A stretch of DNA of 64,000 nt from Parvibaculaceae bacterium PLY_AMNH_Bact1 (GCA_032881465.1 CP126168.1:3287501-3351500); one strand, 5' to 3'. Counted from the first letter of the stretch, positions 18,220 to 27,935 are shown. Notes: generated by a model from the letters alone, not told the origin. A program made the numbers and translations.

Positions 18220-19035
18220 TCAGGCCCTGAGACTTCCGGTTTTAACCCGCTCAAGGATCTGCGCATAATGAGCGCCGAGGTCCGGGGCAAAGGCCGGATG
18301 TGCTAGACAGTTGCTCAAATGCGCCATGGCGCGGGGAAAGCGATCCTTGAGACCTTCATCAAACAACGGAACAAGTCCGGCTTCATCGAGAACCGACCGG
18401 TTGTAGTGAGACAGAGCGAACTCCACCATCTCCGCTGCAAAGCAAACATCTGCCAGCGAGACATCATCTCCCACGAGATACGCACGACCCTCGATAGCGT
18501 TTTCAATGCCGGTCATATAAGTATCAACCGCTTTCTCAGTCGCGTCATAAAGATCCTGAGATATCGTTTTACCAGCCAGCATCAAAAGATACTTCTGTGT
18601 GTCACGGGCAAAGACCAAACTTACATCTAGAAAGCTGTCGATCCGGGAGGCCTCAAAGACATCCCGTCCATAAATAGGATGATCGTTGGTCGACAATCGG
18701 GCTACAGCGCGCGCAATACTGTTGGACTCGAAAATACCAACCTTACCGTCCGGACTGAAAGCGGCGGGCACCGTGCCGAAAGGGTGCGCTTCCAGAAACG
18801 CATCTGTCTTATGAAGCACACCGGCAAAACCCGTTCTGGCCTCGCGCATTGTCGGCGACCCAGGCGCCTTATCCCCATCGCTCAGTGGTCGGGCATCGAC
18901 GTCCCACAACCAATCAACAAGCTCACGAGGTTTGGCACCACGCACATCCACCTCAACATCACAGAGCCGCGCCGTGACGGTCGCCTTGTTGATACGGGGA
19001 TTTGGCAGGTAGGAGAAAAGTCGAAGATCAGCCAT
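18220..19035 (-). CDS. Glutathione S-transferase family protein
   Basis: About 271 residues taking ATG 19035 as start (MADLRLFSYLPNPRINKATVTARL, a normal thioredoxin-fold beginning); an in-frame ATG at 19116 would add 27 unconserved residues and cover the palindrome at 19056. The N-terminal half ends with FGTVPAAFSPDGKVGIFESNSIARAVARL, the glutathione-binding cis-Pro and Glu-Ser signature, and resembles the elongation factor 1-gamma type. The C-terminal half is the all-helical GST domain with YLVGDDVSLADV. The substrate is unknown. It is divergent from a TetR/dioxygenase operon. Confidence 0.82.
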   Translation of the reverse strand: MADLRLFSYLPNPRINKATVTARLCDVEVDVRGAKPRELVDWLWDVDARPLSDGDKAPGSPTMREARTGFAGVLHKTDAFLEAHPFGTVPAAFSPDGKVGIFESNSIARAVARLSTNDHPIYGRDVFEASRIDSFLDVSLVFARDTQKYLLMLAGKTISQDLYDATEKAVDTYMTGIENAIEGRAYLVGDDVSLADVCFAAEMVEFALSHYNRSVLDEAGLVPLFDEGLKDRFPRAMAHLSNCLAHPAFAPDLGAHYAQILERVKTGSLRA

Positions 19036-19055
19036 AGGATCGCACCCAGAAACGT

Positions 19056-19074
19056 AAGTTCGAAAAAGGAACTT
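19056..19074. promoter_or_regulatory. Operator candidate between the GST and TetR genes
   Basis: Perfect 6-bp inverted repeat AAGTTC-N7-GAACTT in the divergent region, suited to the TetR protein encoded at 19153. Confidence 0.4.
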
Positions 19075-19117
19075 GAGTAGCATAGGCTGAATTTCACGCA
19101 GCTGCCGATCAATCATC

Positions 19118-19145
19118 TTGCGCCAAGTTTAATTTTTTATATAAT
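19118..19145 (+). promoter_or_regulatory. Promoter of the TetR/dioxygenase operon, probably leaderless
   Basis: TTGCGC (19118-19123), 16-base spacer, TATAAT (19140-19145). The -10 ends only 7 bases before the start codon at 19153 and there is no Shine-Dalgarno, so transcription should begin at or next to the ATG. Confidence 0.5.
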
Positions 19146-19152
19146 CACCATT

Positions 19153-19740
19153 ATGCCAAAAAAAGTTGACCATACCAAGAGACGCCGCGCCTTTGCTGAG
19201 GCCGCCATCGAAGTCATTGGAAAACAGGGGTTGGATGCGGTGCGTCTCGTAGATGTTGCCCGCGTCGCAGGCGTCACCACCGGAAGCCTCACCCACTATT
19301 TCAACGACAAAGACCAGTTGATTGCAGCGGCCCTGGAAGAAGTCATTGCCCAGGCTCACCGCCGTGGAAACGAGGCGTCAGACAGCCTGTTCGAGGCAGC
19401 AGCAGCCTTCCTACCGCTTAACGAAGACGGGCAGCTTGCAGCCCGCGTCTGGCTCGCCTTTTTTGATCAGGCGCTGACAAGCAACACACTCTCCGATATT
19501 CACCGGCAATATTACGACGAGTTTCAATCGAGCCTGGTTGAGCGCCTCACCAAGGAGAGCGATGCTCCCAAAGAACGTCTCACTATGCTGGCAGACGCCA
19601 TTATCGCCATCGTTGATGGCCTGCTGGTGCGAGCAACCCTCGATCCAAGCGGCTGGCCGGCTCAAAAACAGCTCGATCACCTGAATCTGATGCTTCGCTC
19701 CTTGTTGGGCGACACAATGAGAGTGGAGGAAATCCTATGA
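19153..19740 (+). CDS. TetR family transcriptional regulator (BetI-like)
   Basis: A 195-residue regulator with HTH RRAFAEAAIEVIGKQGLDAVRLVDVARVAGVTTGSLTHYFNDKDQLIAAAL (about 10-60). The C-terminal half resembles the BetI/AcrR C-terminal domain (LNEDGQLAARVWLAFFDQAL). It overlaps the following dioxygenase gene by ATGA, so the pair is co-translated, and it probably controls that gene and the divergent GST. The ligand is unknown. Confidence 0.88.
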   Translation: MPKKVDHTKRRRAFAEAAIEVIGKQGLDAVRLVDVARVAGVTTGSLTHYFNDKDQLIAAALEEVIAQAHRRGNEASDSLFEAAAAFLPLNEDGQLAARVWLAFFDQALTSNTLSDIHRQYYDEFQSSLVERLTKESDAPKERLTMLADAIIAIVDGLLVRATLDPSGWPAQKQLDHLNLMLRSLLGDTMRVEEIL

Positions 19741-20639
19741 CCACACCCAAAGTAGAGACCCTGCCGGCAACGGCCACCAAAGATGAGATCATGGCCGTGA
19801 TCAATCGCGACGGCGCGGTCATCCTGAAAGATGTGTTGAGCCCGGAGCAAGTCGTCGCCCTGAATGCGGAAATCGGACCCTATGTGAACGCCACAGAAGA
19901 AGGCCGTGACGACTTTACCGGCCGCCACACGACACGGACCGGCGCCCTTGTAGCCCGCTCGCCAATGTGCCGGGAAATGGTAATGAATGAGAGTATTCGG
20001 GGTGCTGTTGCCGACTTCCTGTTGCCAAACTGCGAAGCCTATCAGCTGCATCTCACCCAGGTGATCCGCATCAAGCCGGGACAGCCAGAGCAATCCATCC
20101 ATCGCGACCGTTGGGCCTGGGGCAAATACCTGCAGGGGATTGAGCCGCAACTCAACACCATCTGGGCCGCAACGGACTTTACGAAGGAAAATGGCGCCAC
20201 TCAGGTAGTGCCGGGTTCCATCGATTGGCCAGATGACCGGGTGCCCCAACCAGATGAAATCGGCTATGCCGAAATGTCCGCCGGATCTGTCCTGATTTAT
20301 ACAGGCTCAGTCTTCCATGGTGGCGGCGCCAACAAATCCAATGGAGACCGGGCCGGGATCAACATCACCTATACGCTCGGCTGGCTCCGGCAGGAGGAAA
20401 ATCAGTACCTTTCCTGCCCACCGGAAATCGCCAAAGATTTCGATCCGGAGCTTCAGGCACTGCTGGGATACGCAATGGGATCCTATGCGCTGGGCTATTT
20501 CACTCCGCCGCTGCCAGCTGGCCAGGGTCCCGAAGTCGTACCGCCAGAATTCGCACTCGGCGTCAAAAGCTCGGGCTCTGCCTTTGGATCTGCGGAACTT
20601 CTGGAGGCCGTCTCAAACAGTGGCCCCGCCCAAAAATAG
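19737..20639 (+). CDS. Phytanoyl-CoA dioxygenase family protein
   Basis: A 300-residue Fe(II)/2-oxoglutarate oxygenase. The facial triad is visible: His122 and Asp124 (SIHRDRW) and His194 (SVFHGGGANKSNGDRAG), with Arg205 positioned to bind 2-oxoglutarate. The PhyH superfamily hydroxylates branched acyl-CoAs, ectoine and many natural products; the substrate here is not predictable. It is coupled to the TetR gene upstream (ATGA). It has the usual length for the family. Confidence 0.86.
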   Translation: MTTPKVETLPATATKDEIMAVINRDGAVILKDVLSPEQVVALNAEIGPYVNATEEGRDDFTGRHTTRTGALVARSPMCREMVMNESIRGAVADFLLPNCEAYQLHLTQVIRIKPGQPEQSIHRDRWAWGKYLQGIEPQLNTIWAATDFTKENGATQVVPGSIDWPDDRVPQPDEIGYAEMSAGSVLIYTGSVFHGGGANKSNGDRAGINITYTLGWLRQEENQYLSCPPEIAKDFDPELQALLGYAMGSYALGYFTPPLPAGQGPEVVPPEFALGVKSSGSAFGSAELLEAVSNSGPAQK

Positions 20640-20710
20640 CTTTAAGCCCCAAGCGCTTGAAAAACCGGCAAATACGGGCCTTAAACCGGCCCGAATTCGC
20701 CCAAACCCAG

Positions 20711-20738
20711 TTGACAGTCCCCGCGCCACGGCTATAGT
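20711..20738 (+). promoter_or_regulatory. rplU-rpmA promoter
   Basis: TTGACA (20711-20716), 16-base spacer, TATAGT (20733-20738), about 80 bases upstream of rplU. Confidence 0.65.
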
Positions 20739-20819
20739 GCGCGCCACTCACAGCGGTCCCCGACCTCCATCCGGATTGTCGGCAGGGCCGCTGGATTTTG
20801 TTTTGCATGGAATTTCAAG

Positions 20820-21137
20820 ATGTTCGCAGTTATCCGCACAGGCGGTAAGCAATATCGGGTCGCTAAAGACGACGTGATCAAGGTCGAAAAACTCGGCGGC
20901 GAAGCCGGCGACAAGGTCGATCTGACCGACGTTCTGATGGTTGGCGGTGAAGGCACTGACACAAAAGTCGGCGCACCTCTGATCAGTGGCGCTTCAGTGA
21001 AAGCTGAAATCGTCGAACAGGGCCGCTCGCGCAAGATCACGGTCTTCAAAAAGAAGCGCCGTCACAATTACCGCCGCACAGCCGGTCATCGTCAGCACGA
21101 GACGCTGTTGAAAATCACGGACATCGCTGCAGGCTAA
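20820..21137 (+). CDS. rplU: 50S ribosomal protein L21
   Basis: A 105-residue protein starting [25 protein letters not shown], the L21 signature. The basic core [21 protein letters not shown] binds 23S rRNA. It has the standard length. It is the first gene of the rplU-rpmA transcription unit, ahead of obgE as in most bacteria. Confidence 0.97.
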   Translation: MFAVIRTGGKQYRVAKDDVIKVEKLGGEAGDKVDLTDVLMVGGEGTDTKVGAPLISGASVKAEIVEQGRSRKITVFKKKRRHNYRRTAGHRQHETLLKITDIAAG

Positions 21138-21169
21138 CGCCGGCGCGGTCCTCAGGGAGTTAGAGAAAA

Positions 21170-21451
21170 ATGGCTCATAAAAAAGCAGGCGGTTCATCCC
21201 GTAACGGTCGCGACAGTGAAGGCCGCCGTCTTGGCGTCAAGAAATCTGGCGGCCAGGCAGTGATCCCAGGCAACATCATCATCCGTCAGCGCGGAACCAA
21301 ATGGCACCCAGGCGAAAATGTTGGCATGGGCAAAGATCACACGATCTTTGCAACTGTTGAAGGCACAGTGAATTTCCGCACCCGCGCAGGCGGCCGGACC
21401 TATGTCTCCGTCCTTTCATCGGACGTACCGGCAGCGAAAGCAGCAGACTAA
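21170..21451 (+). CDS. rpmA: 50S ribosomal protein L27
   Basis: A 93-residue protein with the L27 start [18 protein letters not shown], whose N-terminal tail reaches the peptidyl transferase centre, and the core [21 protein letters not shown]. No cleavable N-terminal extension of the Firmicutes type is present. It follows rplU after 32 bases and is followed by a strong terminator. Confidence 0.97.
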   Translation: MAHKKAGGSSRNGRDSEGRRLGVKKSGGQAVIPGNIIIRQRGTKWHPGENVGMGKDHTIFATVEGTVNFRTRAGGRTYVSVLSSDVPAAKAAD

Positions 21452-21502
21452 ATAGCAGGGGCAACCGTCACCTGCGGGTGGCGAACAGACCTGAAGATTT
21501 CG

Positions 21503-21536
21503 AGAGAGAGATGGTTCGCCATCTCTCTCTTTTTTT
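21503..21536 (+). terminator. Rho-independent terminator after rpmA
   Basis: A 12-bp stem (21503-21514 with 21519-21530) closed by a TTCG tetraloop and followed by a run of T. It is a textbook intrinsic terminator. Confidence 0.95.
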
Positions 21537-21580
21537 GTTCTCTCTCGGCACAAAAGCATTCAGATCTGGGAGGGATTTCC

Positions 21581-22123
21581 ATGATTGCCGAAACATTGAG
21601 TCTTGCAGGCGATAAGGTGAAGCTGCGTCCGTTCACATTGGACGATGCATCCAATGTGCAAGAGCTCGTCAGCAACTGGAATGTGGCTTCGATGGTAGCG
21701 CGCATTCCCCATCCCTACCCTGACGGGGCGGCAGAAGAGTGGATCTCTGGCCACAGTGAACGCCGCGCGGCAGGCGACCACTGGCCCTTTGCCATTGAAA
21801 CAAAAAAATCAGGATTTGTCGGTGCTATCGGCCTGTCCAGAACCGAGAGCGGATCTTTCGAAATTGGGTACTGGATCGGTGAACCCTATTGGGGCCGGGG
21901 CATAGCCTCTGAGGCAACTCGGGTCCTCGTCGAGTTCGCCTTCGACATTCTGGGCCTTGATCACATCGCATCAGGGCATTTCAAAGACAACCCCGCATCG
22001 GGACGGATACTGACCAAAATCGGCTTTCAAAAGACCGGCGAAGAGAAACGCTTCTGCTTGGCACGCGGAGAAGAGCTAGACTGCATCACCCTTATTCTGG
22101 CAGCGGAAAACGCGACGCGATGA
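21581..22123 (+). CDS. GNAT N-acetyltransferase (RimJ/RimL type), first of three
   Basis: A 180-residue GNAT. It starts with the RimJ/L-type LRPFTLDDASNVQELVSNWNVASMV, followed by the shared motif PHPYPDGAAEEWISGH. The acetyl-CoA site is in GYWIGEPYWGRGIASEATRVLVEFAF, and FKDNPASGRILTKIGFQKTGE lies near the C-terminus. It is homologous to the next two genes. The acceptor (protein N-terminus or small amine) is unknown. It is coupled by ATGA overlap to the second copy. Confidence 0.88.
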   Translation: MIAETLSLAGDKVKLRPFTLDDASNVQELVSNWNVASMVARIPHPYPDGAAEEWISGHSERRAAGDHWPFAIETKKSGFVGAIGLSRTESGSFEIGYWIGEPYWGRGIASEATRVLVEFAFDILGLDHIASGHFKDNPASGRILTKIGFQKTGEEKRFCLARGEELDCITLILAAENATR

Positions 22124-22635
22124 CCACGATCCTGACCACAGACCGCCTGTGTCTCCGTACCTTCGAGCCGGAGGATGCAGCCCTCGTCGCTGAATATGTG
22201 GGCGACTGGGATGTCTGTTCCAAACTCACCCGTGTGCCTTACCCCTATACGCGGGAAATGGCAGACCAATGGATCGCAAGCCACGATGCTTCACCTGACA
22301 TCATCTGTGCAATCGAACTAGACGGTGAGCTTGCAGGATGCATTGCTCAGGAGCTTGAATATGGCTACTGGCTCGGCAAGCCCTTTTGGGGCAAAGGCAT
22401 TATGACGGAGGCGTCGCGCGCCTTCGTCACCTACCTCTTCAAAGACGAAGGCATGCATGATCTCGGCGCCTCCTTTTTTAAGGACAACCCCGCTTCCGGC
22501 GTGGTGCTTGAGCGCTCTGGCTTTTCAGTTACCGGCGAAAGCAAGGTCTTCTGCCTTGCGCGCGACGAAGAGGTGGAACGCTATGACGTCACAACCAATC
22601 GGCATGTCTGGGAAGACCTAAAGGATAGCTGGTAG
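22120..22635 (+). CDS. GNAT N-acetyltransferase (RimJ/RimL type), second of three
   Basis: A 171-residue paralogue of its neighbours, sharing VPYPYTREMADQWIASH and GYWLGKPFWGKGIMTEASRAFVTYLF, with FFKDNPASGVVLERSGFSVTGE at the C-terminal acetyl-CoA cleft. The start codon overlaps the stop of the first copy, so translation is coupled. The target is unknown. Confidence 0.87.
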   Translation: MTTILTTDRLCLRTFEPEDAALVAEYVGDWDVCSKLTRVPYPYTREMADQWIASHDASPDIICAIELDGELAGCIAQELEYGYWLGKPFWGKGIMTEASRAFVTYLFKDEGMHDLGASFFKDNPASGVVLERSGFSVTGESKVFCLARDEEVERYDVTTNRHVWEDLKDSW

Positions 22636-22639
22636 GCAT

Positions 22640-23215
22640 ATGAAACGCATCTTCACAATGCCCGGCGAGAGACAACCTGTTCTGGAAACAGAACGGCTGA
22701 CACTCCGTGCTTTCAGGCATGAGGACGCCAAGACCGTTTGCAGGTTAGCCGGTGATTGGGAGGTGGCACGCATGATGGCGCCTGTGCCCTACCCATACCC
22801 TCTCGCAGCCGCAGGAGATTGGATCAGAAGCCACGGACAGTCTGCCGCCGACGGCATCGATCTCACCTTCGCCATTTGGTTGAAAGACGTACTTATCGGC
22901 TCGATTAACATTGAGAACCGGGGCGACGATACAGTCGGCATCGGGTATTGGATCGGCAAAGATTATTGGAGCAAAGGCTATGCAAGCGAGGCGGTCACTA
23001 AAATCCTCCGCTACGCTTTCGGCGAGCTCAGCATTAACCTTCTTCTCACGGACCTCTTCGCCGACAACCTCGCATCTGCCCGTGTTTTAGAGAAAGCGGG
23101 CTTTACTTTCTCATGTGAAAAGTCGGGCTGGAGCGAAGCCAGACAGGAAACATGCCCTAAACGTGAGTATCGCTTGACCCAAGAGCGCTGGCAGGCTCAA
23201 AAGGGGCTGTTATGA
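22640..23215 (+). CDS. GNAT N-acetyltransferase (RimJ/RimL type), third of three
   Basis: A 191-residue paralogue with the same landmarks: [17 protein letters not shown], then [26 protein letters not shown] and [19 protein letters not shown]. It is slightly longer at both ends than the other two. The stop overlaps the obgE start (ATGA), tying this cluster to the obgE-proBA operon. Confidence 0.87.
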   Translation: MKRIFTMPGERQPVLETERLTLRAFRHEDAKTVCRLAGDWEVARMMAPVPYPYPLAAAGDWIRSHGQSAADGIDLTFAIWLKDVLIGSINIENRGDDTVGIGYWIGKDYWSKGYASEAVTKILRYAFGELSINLLLTDLFADNLASARVLEKAGFTFSCEKSGWSEARQETCPKREYRLTQERWQAQKGLL

Positions 23216-24261
23216 AATTTCTGGACCAAGCAAAAATCTATATTCGCTCAGGCGATGGCGGCGCTGGCTCAATCAGCTTCCGGCGGGAGAAGTATGTCCA
23301 GTTCGGTGGGCCCAATGGCGGCGATGGTGGTCGCGGCGGCCATGTGATCGTGGAATGCGTTGACGGCCTGAACACCCTCATCGACTACCGCTACCGCCAG
23401 CACTTCAAAGGCAAGACCGGCGTCCACGGCATGGGTCGGGACCGCTCCGGTCCCAATGGCGAAGACGCGATCCTGCAAGTGCCCATCGGCACGCAGATCT
23501 TTGAAGAAGACAATGAAACACTGATCGCCGATATGACAGAGGTGGGTCAGCGGGTTGTCCTGCTGCAGGGCGGCAATGGCGGCTTCGGCAACGCCCACTT
23601 CAAGACCGCGACCAATCAGGCACCCCGCCACGCAAACCCAGGCCTGGAAGGCAAGGAGATGTGGATCTGGTTGCGGCTGAAACTTATCGCCGATGCCGGG
23701 CTGGTCGGCCTTCCCAATGCTGGCAAGAGCACCTTTCTCGCTGCCGTCTCGCGCGCGAAACCAAAGATTGCCGACTATCCCTTCACCACCCTCAATCCTA
23801 ACCTCGGTGTGGTGGATCTCGACGGCGACGGATTTGTACTGGCCGACATTCCAGGCCTCATCGAAGGGGCACATGAAGGTGCGGGCCTGGGTGATCGATT
23901 CCTCGGACATGTAGAACGCACAAATATTCTTCTCCACTTGGTTGATGCAACAGAAGAAGACGTTGTTGGTGCCTATCAAACCATCAAAGGCGAACTGGAA
24001 GCTTATGGCCAAGGATTGAACGAGAAGCCTGTCATCGTTGCACTCAATAAATGCGATGCGTTGACCGATGATGTCGTTGCCGAACGCAAAGCAGCGCTTG
24101 AGGACGCAGCGGGCCAGGAGATCATGACCCTCTCCGGTGTGTCCGGCGAAGGTGTGCGCCCCGTGCTCCACAAGCTGCTCAAAGAAATCAATCTGCATCG
24201 CAGGAAAGAAGCCCAGCCTGAAGAAGACGAGGTATCCACCTCACAAGGGTGGCAGCCATGA
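23212..24261 (+). CDS. obgE: Obg family GTPase
   Basis: A 349-residue ribosome-associated GTPase. The glycine-rich Obg fold covers residues 1-158 ([30 protein letters not shown]). The G domain follows with [11 protein letters not shown] (G1), [14 protein letters not shown] (G2), DIPGLIEG (G3) and NKCD (G4). The C-terminal tail after about 330 is short and acidic. It functions in 50S assembly and stress/cell-cycle control. It has a conserved position after rplU-rpmA and an ATGA overlap with proB. Confidence 0.96.
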   Translation: MKFLDQAKIYIRSGDGGAGSISFRREKYVQFGGPNGGDGGRGGHVIVECVDGLNTLIDYRYRQHFKGKTGVHGMGRDRSGPNGEDAILQVPIGTQIFEEDNETLIADMTEVGQRVVLLQGGNGGFGNAHFKTATNQAPRHANPGLEGKEMWIWLRLKLIADAGLVGLPNAGKSTFLAAVSRAKPKIADYPFTTLNPNLGVVDLDGDGFVLADIPGLIEGAHEGAGLGDRFLGHVERTNILLHLVDATEEDVVGAYQTIKGELEAYGQGLNEKPVIVALNKCDALTDDVVAERKAALEDAAGQEIMTLSGVSGEGVRPVLHKLLKEINLHRRKEAQPEEDEVSTSQGWQP

Positions 24262-25397
24262 GTTCCCGGCTGGAGCATGCAAAACGCATTGTCGTCAAAA
24301 TCGGATCAGCCCTTCTTGTTGACAGCGAGACAAGCAAGCTGAATCGGTCTTGGTTGGACGCCCTCATGGATGACATCGCGGCGATGCGCGGACAAGGCCA
24401 GGATATTGTCATTGTCTCATCAGGCGCCATTGCCCTCGGACGTCATACTCTGGGATTGCCCGACGGATCACTGAAGCTGGAGGAGAGCCAGGCCGCAGCG
24501 GCAGCTGGGCAAATTCATCTGGCGCACGCCTTTCAGGAAGCCCTGGCGGAGCGCAATCTCTCCACAGCTCAAGTCCTCGTCACACTGGACGACACCGAAG
24601 AGCGACGCCGCTATCTGAACGCGCGCTCTACAGTCACAACACTCCTAAAGCTTGGCGCCGTTCCCGTGATCAACGAGAACGACACCGTCGCCACGGCAGA
24701 AATCCGCTACGGCGATAATGACCGACTGGCTGCACGCGTCGCCTCCATGATCAGCGCCGACTGTCTTGTGCTTCTCTCTGATATTGATGGGCTCTATTCA
24801 GCGCCTCCCGGCGAGGCGTCCGCGAAACACATCCCCGAGGTCGCCCACATCACAGCAGACATTGAGGCCATGGCCGGAGATGCAGGGTCGGATCTGTCGC
24901 GTGGCGGCATGAAGACGAAAATCACCGCGGCGCACATTGCCACGCAAGCCGGCTGTCATATGGTCATCACCAATGGGCGCAACATCCATCCGCTGAAAGC
25001 CTTGGCGGAAGGAGCCAAGTGCACCTGGTTTGACGCCCATTCCGACCCCAACACGGAGCGCAAACGTTGGATCGCAGCCGCTCTCCAGGCGTCGGGCGCA
25101 CTTTTGGTTGATGCAGGTGCCGCTAAGGCACTTGGCGAAGGCCGTTCACTTTTGCCCGCAGGCGTCGTCGGCATCGAAGGCACGTTTGATCGCGGCGACG
25201 CGGTTCTCGTAAAAAATGGAACTGGCGAAGAGCTCGCACGCGGTCTCTCAGCCTATTCCAGCGGGGACGCTAAGGAAATCGCGGGACATAACAGCAGTGA
25301 AATTGAAGCCCTTCTGGGCTATCGTGGACGATCTGAGATGATCCACCGGGACGATCTGGTTCTAAAGAAAACACTCAGAAGTGAGAACAAAGGATAG
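24258..25397 (+). CDS. proB: Glutamate 5-kinase
   Basis: About 379 residues from ATG 24258, which overlaps the obgE stop as ATGA and has AAGGGTGG upstream. The amino acid kinase domain ([13 protein letters not shown], then [20 protein letters not shown] and [17 protein letters not shown]) is followed by a C-terminal PUA domain (about 275-379, [15 protein letters not shown]). It phosphorylates glutamate, the first and feedback-inhibited step of proline synthesis, and works with the ProA encoded next. Confidence 0.96.
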   Translation: MSSRLEHAKRIVVKIGSALLVDSETSKLNRSWLDALMDDIAAMRGQGQDIVIVSSGAIALGRHTLGLPDGSLKLEESQAAAAAGQIHLAHAFQEALAERNLSTAQVLVTLDDTEERRRYLNARSTVTTLLKLGAVPVINENDTVATAEIRYGDNDRLAARVASMISADCLVLLSDIDGLYSAPPGEASAKHIPEVAHITADIEAMAGDAGSDLSRGGMKTKITAAHIATQAGCHMVITNGRNIHPLKALAEGAKCTWFDAHSDPNTERKRWIAAALQASGALLVDAGAAKALGEGRSLLPAGVVGIEGTFDRGDAVLVKNGTGEELARGLSAYSSGDAKEIAGHNSSEIEALLGYRGRSEMIHRDDLVLKKTLRSENKG

Positions 25398-25401
25398 AGG
25401 C

Positions 25402-26691
25402 ATGAGCATCGCCGATCTGAATGCAGCAAATGACGATATTGAAGCCATCATGGCAGATATCGGCGCGCGCGCGCGCAGAGCCGCAAAGACGCTCGCCACC
25501 GTGCCGACCAAACAAAAAGATGCAGCGCTTCTGGCAAGCGCCATGCTTGTCCGCGCCAATGCGGGAGACATCCTAGAAGCCAACGCAAAGGACATGGAGG
25601 TAGGTCGCGCCAAAGGTCTTTCAGCACCAATGATGGATCGCCTCATGCTGGACGATGCCCGCGTTGAGGCCATCGCCAAAGGCATTGAGGAAGTCGCAAG
25701 CCTGAAAGACCCCATTGGCGACGTGATGGCGGATTGGGAACAACCCAGCGGCCTAAACATTTCCCGTGTTCGCGTACCCCTTGGCGTCATCGGCGTCATC
25801 TATGAAAGCCGTCCCAATGTAACGGCAGATGCAGCCGTCCTCTGCTTGAAGGCAGGCAACGCTGCGATCCTCCGTGGAGGCTCTGAGAGTTTTCATTCAA
25901 GTCGCGCCATTTTTGAGTGCCTCGAAGAGGGCATGGCTGCCGCCAATCTGCCTGACGGCGCGGTGCAGATTGTGCCCACAACCGATCGCGCAGCCGTGGG
26001 CGAAATGCTGAAAGGTCTGGATGGCAATCTCGATCTCATCATCCCACGCGGCGGACGCTCGCTGGTGGAGCGCGTACAAAACGAAGCCCGCGTGCCTGTC
26101 TTCGCGCATCTCGATGGACTGTGTCATGTCTATGTGGACAGGGATGCAGACCTCAAGATGGCACAGGAAATTGTCGTGAATGCCAAGATGAGGCGCACGG
26201 CCATTTGCGGTGCGGCAGAAACAGTGTTGGTCGACAAGGCAGCCGCAGACAAGAATTTGAGCCCCATCGTAGCAAGCTTGATTGAAGCGGGCTGTGAAGT
26301 GCGCGGCGACGATGCGACGCAAGCAGCTGATACCCGCGTGAAGCCCGCAACAAATCAGGACTATGAGACCGAATATCTCGATGCGATCATCTCAATCGCC
26401 GTGGTGGACGATGTGAAAGACGCCATGCGCCACATAAGCGAGTATGGCTCGGACCATACCGATTGCATTGTGACCGAAAATGCAGATACAGCGGTGCGTT
26501 TTCTCAATGAAGTCGACAGCGCCATCGTGCTGCACAATGTCTCAACCCAGTATGCAGACGGCGGTGAATTTGGCATGGGTGCAGAGATCGGGATTGCCAC
26601 GGGCAAGTTTCACGCGCGCGGACCTGTCGGACTGGAACAGCTCACCAGCTTTAAATACCAGGTGCGCGGAACCGGTCAGACACGGCCCTGA
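25402..26691 (+). CDS. proA: Glutamate-5-semialdehyde dehydrogenase
   Basis: About 429 residues from ATG 25402 (AAAGGATAGAGG upstream), four bases after proB. It is a member of the aldehyde dehydrogenase superfamily; the catalytic cysteine is in [16 protein letters not shown], and [21 protein letters not shown] is the ProA signature. It reduces glutamyl-5-phosphate with NADPH to the semialdehyde, which cyclises toward proline. It probably forms a complex with ProB. Confidence 0.96.
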   Translation: MSIADLNAANDDIEAIMADIGARARRAAKTLATVPTKQKDAALLASAMLVRANAGDILEANAKDMEVGRAKGLSAPMMDRLMLDDARVEAIAKGIEEVASLKDPIGDVMADWEQPSGLNISRVRVPLGVIGVIYESRPNVTADAAVLCLKAGNAAILRGGSESFHSSRAIFECLEEGMAAANLPDGAVQIVPTTDRAAVGEMLKGLDGNLDLIIPRGGRSLVERVQNEARVPVFAHLDGLCHVYVDRDADLKMAQEIVVNAKMRRTAICGAAETVLVDKAAADKNLSPIVASLIEAGCEVRGDDATQAADTRVKPATNQDYETEYLDAIISIAVVDDVKDAMRHISEYGSDHTDCIVTENADTAVRFLNEVDSAIVLHNVSTQYADGGEFGMGAEIGIATGKFHARGPVGLEQLTSFKYQVRGTGQTRP

Positions 26692-26700
26692 ACCTGTACG

Positions 26701-27291
26701 GTGAACCTTCCTCTCGTAACATCTCCCGGCCTGAAAGTCGGGTTGCTTGGCGGCTCGTTTAATCCCGCCCACGAGGGACATCGCCTTGTATCACTGATGG
26801 CGCTCCGCCAATTGCAGCTTGATCAGGTCTGGTGGCTGGTTTCTCCGCAAAACCCACTCAAGTCAGCGAGTGACATGGCACCGCTGGAGGCGAGAATGCA
26901 GGGCGCAAAGCAGTGTGCCGCTCACCCGCGACTTGTCGTCACCGACATAGAAACTCATCTGGGAACCAGGTTCACGGTCGATACTGTGGAGGCGCTCAAA
27001 GAACGCTACAGAGAAGTCCACTTCGTCTGGCTGATGGGCGCGGACAACATGATCCAATTGCCGCGCTGGGCAAAATGGCGTGACCTGGTAGAAGCTATCC
27101 CGATGGCGATCTACCCCCGTCCGGGCTTTAACTTAAAAGCCCGCCTGTCGCCAGCAGCCACGACCTATCGCTCCAACTGGCTAGACCCCTCCGATGCCCC
27201 CATGATCCCAAGGCTCACGGCACCTGCTCTTTGCTTCCTCGAAGGCCCTCAGAATCCAATTTCTGCCACGCAGCTGCGTCAGGAAAGCTGA
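26701..27291 (+). CDS. nadD: Nicotinate-nucleotide adenylyltransferase
   Basis: A 196-residue nucleotidyltransferase with the motif GGSFNPAHEGH near residues 15-25, the active-site histidines that bind ATP, and FVWLMGADNMIQLPRWAKW downstream. It converts nicotinate mononucleotide to deamido-NAD in NAD synthesis. The start is GTG 26701 without a strong Shine-Dalgarno, nine bases after proA, so translation may be coupled. Its place between proA and rsfS is usual for alphaproteobacteria. Confidence 0.94.
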   Translation: MNLPLVTSPGLKVGLLGGSFNPAHEGHRLVSLMALRQLQLDQVWWLVSPQNPLKSASDMAPLEARMQGAKQCAAHPRLVVTDIETHLGTRFTVDTVEALKERYREVHFVWLMGADNMIQLPRWAKWRDLVEAIPMAIYPRPGFNLKARLSPAATTYRSNWLDPSDAPMIPRLTAPALCFLEGPQNPISATQLRQES

Positions 27292-27493
27292 AGACGCCGG
27301 ACAACACCAACTTAAGTCATTGAAATTTATAATGAATTGGAGACGCCCATCATCAATGCGGGGTTTCATTGAATTGTCGCGAGCAAGCAGTCATATTTCC
27401 CTTGAGAAGCGCGAACCGCGTCTCTCGCAGAGGTCAAAAAGCCCCTGCTGTCATCATGCATAGGGACCCCGAAACGGGGACAAGGAGTTATCC

Positions 27494-27934
27494 CTGAGCG
27501 CTCAAAATCTGGACGCAAATGTCCAATCTCAGTCATCACAGGGCCGCAAAGCCGCTCTCTCGACTGATGAAAAATCAACCCACACCCAATCAAACGCCAT
27601 GCTCGATCTCGTTCTGACTTGTCTCGATGATGACAAGGCTGAAGAAATCGTATCGATCAGTCTTGAGGGAAAATCTGCGATCGCCGACCATATGGTCGTC
27701 GCAAGCGGCCGTTCCCAACGACATGTCAGTGCATTGGCGGATCACCTCACACGGCGCATGAAGGAAGAAGGCTTCGGCAGCGCGCGCGTGGAAGGTCTCA
27801 CACAGTCAGATTGGGTTCTGATCGATGGCGGCGATGTGATCGTTCACATTTTCCGGCCAGAGGTTCGCGAGTTCTACAAGCTGGAAAAGATGTGGTCGGC
27901 CGATGTAACGGCTGAGCGGATCGCCATCAGCTAA
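27494..27934 (+). CDS. rsfS: Ribosomal silencing factor RsfS, probable CTG start
   Basis: The core (from the in-frame ATG at 27599) is a normal RsfS: LDLVLTCLDDDKAEEIVSISLEGKSAIADHMVVASGRSQRHVSALADHL, then SDWVLIDGGDVIVHIFRPEVREFYKLEKMW. It binds L14 and blocks 30S-50S joining. ATG 27599 has no Shine-Dalgarno, while a perfect AAGGAG at 27482-27487 is followed six bases later by CTG 27494 in frame. No ATG, GTG or TTG occurs in frame between the upstream stop (27461) and 27599. The extended form adds 35 residues (146 in total), and N-terminal extensions are known in alphaproteobacterial RsfS. If CTG is not used, the gene is 27599-27934. Confidence 0.8.
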   Translation: MSAQNLDANVQSQSSQGRKAALSTDEKSTHTQSNAMLDLVLTCLDDDKAEEIVSISLEGKSAIADHMVVASGRSQRHVSALADHLTRRMKEEGFGSARVEGLTQSDWVLIDGGDVIVHIFRPEVREFYKLEKMWSADVTAERIAIS

Positions 27935-27935
27935 A

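Noticed and set aside
20675-20692. Terminator between the dioxygenase gene and rplU
   Set aside because: A 5-bp GGGCC/GGCCC hairpin without a T-tract is too weak to call.
23269-24198. 309-codon open frame antisense to obgE
   Set aside because: Shadow of a conserved GTPase gene, with no Shine-Dalgarno or recognisable domain.
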